64,000 nt of DNA. It comes from Streptomyces sp. Je 1-79. Lineage in GTDB: Bacteria; Actinomycetota; Actinomycetes; Streptomycetales; Streptomycetaceae. Shown piece after piece: positions 60,936 to 64,000 of the stretch; within the stretch, counting starts at the first letter, position 1; each line of letters starts with the position of its first letter. The notes beneath the pieces were generated by a model. That model was not told where the DNA came from. It did no database searches and saw only the letters and a program-made list of their open reading frames with translations. Made by a program: the position numbers and the translations under genes. Location of the stretch: assembly GCF_025195125.1 (NCBI RefSeq), contig NZ_JAMGSL010000013.1, forward strand, positions 155,583 to 219,582, read 5' to 3'.

Positions 60936-60972
60936 AGGCAGGCCCCCGCACCCCCGTGCCGGGGGCCTGCCT
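60936..60972 (+). terminator. Terminator after ahcY
   Basis: AGGCAGGCCCCC... and ...GGGGGCCTGCCT: 12 perfect pairs, then a small bulge and GCAC/GTGC near the loop. Confidence 0.8.
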
Positions 60973-61005
60973 CGTCTATCGCCCCAGCAAGCACCCCGAG
61001 GACCC

Positions 61006-61620
61006 ATGCCCCGCGGCCGCTATTCGCTCCATGATCCGCACGATCACACCCCCCTCGGTGAAGAGCACTTCAACTGCGCGCCCGGCCCCTCCGGCTGGCG
61101 CTACGTCTCACAGACCACCACCCCCTCCGGCGAGCACGCCGGCTCCGTCGACCTGGCCATCGACGAACTCGGCCGCCCCATCCGACTCGAACTCCACGCC
61201 GCGAGCTGGCAGGTCCGCGGCGCCGCCCTCGAAGGCGTCACCTGGGTCCGTACCGACCCCACCGGAACCCACGCCACCGAAGGCAATGTGCGCGCCCACG
61301 CCTTCACCGGCACGTCCCCGGCATTCCTCGTCGCGATCACGCGACTCCTGCGGCTCACCCCCGCTTCCCCGGCGACCCGCGTCAGGCTCGTCGCCTTCAC
61401 GGATCCCGTCCTCGCCCCCCTCACGATCGACCAGTCCTGGGCCCTGGTGAACAGTGAAGCGCACCCCACTGACAACGGCCGTCTGATCGTGGACGAGTAC
61501 CAGGTCAACGCCCTCGACACGGGCGAACAGCACACGGTTCACATCGCCGGCGACGTCGTCCTCTCCGCCCCCGGCATCGAGCTCGAATCCCTCGACACCC
61601 CGCCCAACGTCTTTCCCTGA
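61006..61620 (+). CDS. Conserved hypothetical protein
   Basis: A 204-residue soluble protein, no signal peptide or membrane segment. It is rich in short beta strands and has SVDLAIDELGRPIRLELHA, HAFTGTSPAFLVAITRLLRL and LIVDEYQVNALDTGE. The pattern is reminiscent of lipid- or ligand-binding beta-barrel families, but I cannot name one. Coding style agrees with the neighbours. It lies 33 bp after the ahcY terminator and is convergent with the RDD gene, 16 bp away. Confidence 0.7.
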   Translation: MPRGRYSLHDPHDHTPLGEEHFNCAPGPSGWRYVSQTTTPSGEHAGSVDLAIDELGRPIRLELHAASWQVRGAALEGVTWVRTDPTGTHATEGNVRAHAFTGTSPAFLVAITRLLRLTPASPATRVRLVAFTDPVLAPLTIDQSWALVNSEAHPTDNGRLIVDEYQVNALDTGEQHTVHIAGDVVLSAPGIELESLDTPPNVFP

Positions 61621-61636
61621 CGGCAGCCGGGAGGCG

Positions 61637-62515
61637 CTAGGCGGGAGGCGCGAACCCGGTCGAACGCCCGGGCTCCACCGCCGGCGGCTGCTCAGCCGGC
61701 CGAACGGAAGGAGAGGGCTGGGGGTAGGGAGAGGGCGAGGGAGAGGGCTGGGGGGAGGGAGACGGGGAGGGGGCGAAGGCCCGGCGCGCGTCGCGCGCCT
61801 GCCGCTCGCCGACGACCCCCGCCAGATAGGCCGCCGCGGGCACACCCGCAGGCGGAGGCGTACCCGTCCGCGCGACCAGCTCATCGGCCAGCCGCTCCGC
61901 GATCCGCCGCCCGACCTCCGGGTCCAGCTGCCGCATCCGCGTCAGGTACTGCCGTATCTCCAGCCACAGCCCGTCCGGCACCGCCGACAGATCGAGCTCC
62001 GCGAACCGCCCGGCAAGCCACGGCGGGGGAGGGGGCAGGACCGAGGCCCGAGCCGCCGGCACCCGCTCCCGTACGACCAGCGTCCCGGCGAAGACATCCC
62101 CGATCCGCCGCCCCCGCTCGGACACGAGCGAGGCGATACAGGCGACGACCCCGAACGTCATCAGGATCTCCACGACCCCCATCGCCCCCCGTACCAGCGC
62201 GTGCCGGAACCGGATCGGCCCGCCGTCGTCCCGCACCACCCGCAGCCCGCAGGCCAGCTTCCCCAGCGACCGCCCGTGCGACAGCGTCTCCACCGCGATC
62301 GGCGCGCCCACGAGCACGAGAAGGAAGGACGCGATCGACACCGCCGTCCGCGCGGCAGCGTCCAGCGAAGCCGTCGCCATCGTGAGCCCCAGCGTGACCA
62401 GCAGGAAGACCGCCCACACCACGACAAGGTCGAGAAGCAGCGCCAGAGCCCGGCTCGGCAGCCGCGCCGGCCGCAACCCCAGGACGACGGCGTCCCCCGT
62501 CACCACTCCGCTCAC
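61637..62515 (-). CDS. RDD-family membrane protein
   Basis: A 292-residue protein. The RDD domain (about 15-150) begins RLPSRALALLLDLVVVW (R...D pattern), then ETLSHGRSLGKLACGLRVV, and RRIGDVFAGTLVVRER. Three or four helices are predicted. The cytoplasmic C-terminus has a helical part and ends in a Pro/Ser-rich repeat (SPSPSPQPSPSPSP). GTG 62515 fits the domain start and has GAAGGG upstream. It is divergent from the SpoIIM gene; RDD and SpoIIM genes are neighbours in many actinobacteria. Confidence 0.85.
   Translation of the reverse strand: MSGVVTGDAVVLGLRPARLPSRALALLLDLVVVWAVFLLVTLGLTMATASLDAAARTAVSIASFLLVLVGAPIAVETLSHGRSLGKLACGLRVVRDDGGPIRFRHALVRGAMGVVEILMTFGVVACIASLVSERGRRIGDVFAGTLVVRERVPAARASVLPPPPPWLAGRFAELDLSAVPDGLWLEIRQYLTRMRQLDPEVGRRIAERLADELVARTGTPPPAGVPAAAYLAGVVGERQARDARRAFAPSPSPSPQPSPSPSPYPQPSPSVRPAEQPPAVEPGRSTGFAPPA
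61719..61771 (-). repeat. GGGGAGGGAGAGGGC-type low-complexity repeat in the RDD gene
   Basis: Purine-rich direct repeats on the plus strand (GGGAGAGGGC(G/T)(A/G)GGG units) encode the Ser-Pro tail of the RDD protein. Strongly strand-asymmetric and likely to vary in length. Confidence 0.7.
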
Positions 62516-62634
62516 GGCGCCCACCCTTCTCCGACCTGCCCCGACCCCTCGGTACGACAGTCTGCCAAGCTGATCCGCAGCGCGCCGCAGTAGTACGGAC
62601 CCGTACACACCAGTGCCTGGAGCAGCAGCCGATC

Positions 62635-63642
62635 ATGGACCTCGACGTCTACGTCACCGCCCACCGCGCCGAGTGGGACCGCCTCGATCACCTCCTGCGC
62701 CGTGGCGGCAAGCTCAGCGGCGCCGAGGCGGACGAGCTCGTGGCCCTGTACCAGCGCACGGCCACCCACCTCTCCCTGATCCAGTCCAGCGCCCCGGACC
62801 CGCTGCTCACGGCCCGGCTCACCCAGCTCGTCGCCCGTGCCCGCGCCACGGTCACCGGCACCCGCCGTTCCTCCTGGCGTGACGCGGCCGCGTTCCTGAC
62901 GGCCGGCTTCCCCGCAGCTGTCTACCGCTCACGCCACTGGTGGGTCCCGACGGCCGTCCTCTCCACGCTGCTCGCGGTGATCATCGGCTGGTGGATCGGT
63001 ACGCACCCGGAAGTGCAGTCCGCCATCGGAGCCCCGGCGGAACTGCGCGAGATGACCCGCCCGGGCGGCCAGTACGAGACGTACTACTCGAGCCACCCGG
63101 CAGCCTCCTTCGCCGCCCAGGTCTGGACGAACAACGCGCAGGCCGCCGCCATGTGCCTGGTCCTCGGCGCGTTCCTCTGCTTTCCGGTGCTCTGGATCCT
63201 CTTCCTCAACATGCTGAACCTCGGCGTAGCCATCGGCCTGATGTCCTCGGCAGGCCGCCTCGACGTCATGCTGGGCCTGCTCCTCCCGCACGGCCTCCTC
63301 GAACTGACCGCGGTCTTCGTCGCCGCCGGCACCGGCCTCCGCCTCGGCTGGACCGTCATCGAACCCGGCCCCATGACCCGCCGAGCCGCCCTGGCGAAGG
63401 AAGGCCGCGCGGCCGTCGGCATGGCGATCGGCCTGGCCCTGGTCCTCTTCCTGTCCGGCCTCATCGAAGGCTTCGTGACCCCGTCGGGCCTGCCGACCTG
63501 GGCACGCATCGCCATCGGAATCGCCGCCGAGCTGGCATTCCTCGTCTACGTCTATGTCCTGGGCGCCCGCGCCGTCCGAGCGGGCGCCACCGGCGACGTC
63601 GACGAGCCGGACCGCAGCGCCGAGCTACCGACCGCCGCCTGA
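62635..63642 (+). CDS. SpoIIM/DUF95 family membrane protein
   Basis: A 335-residue integral membrane protein of the stage II sporulation protein M family. The soluble N-terminus (1-95) begins MDLDVYVTAHRAEWDRLDHLL. About six helices follow, with FAAQVWTNNAQAAAMCLVLG and LLLPHGLLELTAVFVAAG, the usual family marks. In Bacillus SpoIIM helps peptidoglycan removal in engulfment; in Streptomyces, which does not engulf, the role is unknown. It starts 119 bp from the divergent RDD start. Confidence 0.88.
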   Translation: MDLDVYVTAHRAEWDRLDHLLRRGGKLSGAEADELVALYQRTATHLSLIQSSAPDPLLTARLTQLVARARATVTGTRRSSWRDAAAFLTAGFPAAVYRSRHWWVPTAVLSTLLAVIIGWWIGTHPEVQSAIGAPAELREMTRPGGQYETYYSSHPAASFAAQVWTNNAQAAAMCLVLGAFLCFPVLWILFLNMLNLGVAIGLMSSAGRLDVMLGLLLPHGLLELTAVFVAAGTGLRLGWTVIEPGPMTRRAALAKEGRAAVGMAIGLALVLFLSGLIEGFVTPSGLPTWARIAIGIAAELAFLVYVYVLGARAVRAGATGDVDEPDRSAELPTAA

Positions 63643-63694
63643 TGTGCGTACGGCCCCGCTGACCTGCTAGTCTCCTCCTCGCCCGCAAAAACTG

Positions 63695-63723
63695 TTGACA
63701 CGGTTGGCGTGGGGAGGTAGATT
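63695..63723 (+). promoter_or_regulatory. rrn promoter 1
   Basis: TTGACA (63695-63700), 17-nt spacer, TAGATT (63718-63723). A perfect -35 and a close -10, expected to be read by the vegetative sigma factor. Confidence 0.85.
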
Positions 63724-63741
63724 CAAACGGTTGCCTCGAAC

Positions 63742-63771
63742 TGGACAAGTTCGATGGCGGCGAGCTAGAGT
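63742..63771 (+). promoter_or_regulatory. rrn promoter 2
   Basis: TGGACA (63742-63747), 18-nt spacer, TAGAGT (63766-63771). Typical of the tandem promoters in front of Streptomyces rRNA operons. Confidence 0.65.
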
Positions 63772-64000
63772 CTCTCTTGCTCCGGTCGGGAAGTCGATTT
63801 CCACGGAGCCATCCGATTCCTTATTCGAATCACGAAAGCCACCGATTAGGTCGGCCGGAATGAATCTGATAAAGTCGGAACCGCCGGAAAGGGAAACGCG
63901 AAAGCGAAGAACGGCCCGGCAACCCGCTCCAGCGGGTGGCAGAAACGGAAAACGGATCTGCTAAGCTGGAAACACGAAAGACCGAAGGGAAGCCCGGAGG

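Larger units (their letters stand above)
63643..64000 (+). promoter_or_regulatory. Leader of a ribosomal RNA operon (rrn), 16S gene outside the window
   Basis: Shows the AT/purine-rich layout of Streptomyces rrn leaders, with several promoters and a conserved pre-16S part near the end (GAAACACGAAAGACCGAAGG, then AGCCCGGAGG). No protein frame is present. The 16S gene should begin within a few hundred bases to the right. A further -10-like GATAAA lies at 63868. Confidence 0.75.

Overview
The window is a very GC-rich actinomycete chromosome segment, almost certainly Streptomyces. Supporting signs are many GTG starts, 4-bp ATGA/GTGA gene overlaps, a near-perfect WhiB, several LCP ligases, and a gene order that as I recall matches the S. 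coelicolor SCO3023-SCO3068 core. The right half (LCP, TIGR03089, GDP-mannose pyrophosphorylase, fbiB/fbiA, whiB, zincin-like protein, DUF3499 protein, manB, Trm112-like protein, SIS protein, manA, ahcY) also resembles the whiB2-fbiAB-manB-sahH block of Mycobacterium, so it is old core genome.

Layout. 1-1477: start of a glycan flippase and a DegT-type aminotransferase, coupled. 1600-3654: a SigB-class sigma factor (SigI-like) divergent from its anti-anti-sigma and anti-sigma partners. 3837-7769: a tightly overlapping four-gene cell-surface cassette, the least described unit in the window. It has two sorting-signal proteins sharing a repeated domain and two membrane-tethered beta-rich proteins. 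7854-12477: POT peptide transporter, two-component system and GtrA protein. 12640-15517: purK-purE-dipeptidase, followed by the wreck of a second dipeptidase. 16363-17691: nucleotide-sugar dehydrogenase. 17804-20663: a three-gene operon of small helical protein, DUF1023-like hydrolase and lipoprotein. 20799-25580: two LCP ligases, a thioesterase and a GT2 glycosyltransferase. 25654-32502: an accessory-looking island with small secreted proteins, three tandem I36-type protease-inhibitor paralogues, a lipoprotein and a MacB-like ABC exporter. 32802-37785: three more LCP proteins. 38130-45798: TIGR03089 protein, amidase, GDP-mannose pyrophosphorylase, DNA glycosylase, coenzyme F420 genes and cysteine dioxygenase. 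46464 onward: whiB, a giant glycosyltransferase and its secreted partner, then mannose metabolism genes, a CDF transporter, ahcY, an RDD protein and SpoIIM. The right end carries rRNA-type promoters and pre-16S-like leader; the 16S gene itself lies just outside.

Functional theme. The segment is dominated by cell-envelope work: glycan precursors (manA, manB, GDP-mannose pyrophosphorylase, nucleotide-sugar dehydrogenase, glycosyltransferases), transfer of glycopolymers to peptidoglycan (five LCP proteins), wall hydrolysis and surface display, next to stress and development regulators. Intergenic regions hold many short tandem duplications and clear hairpin terminators. No tRNA gene, CRISPR array, prophage or insertion sequence was seen.
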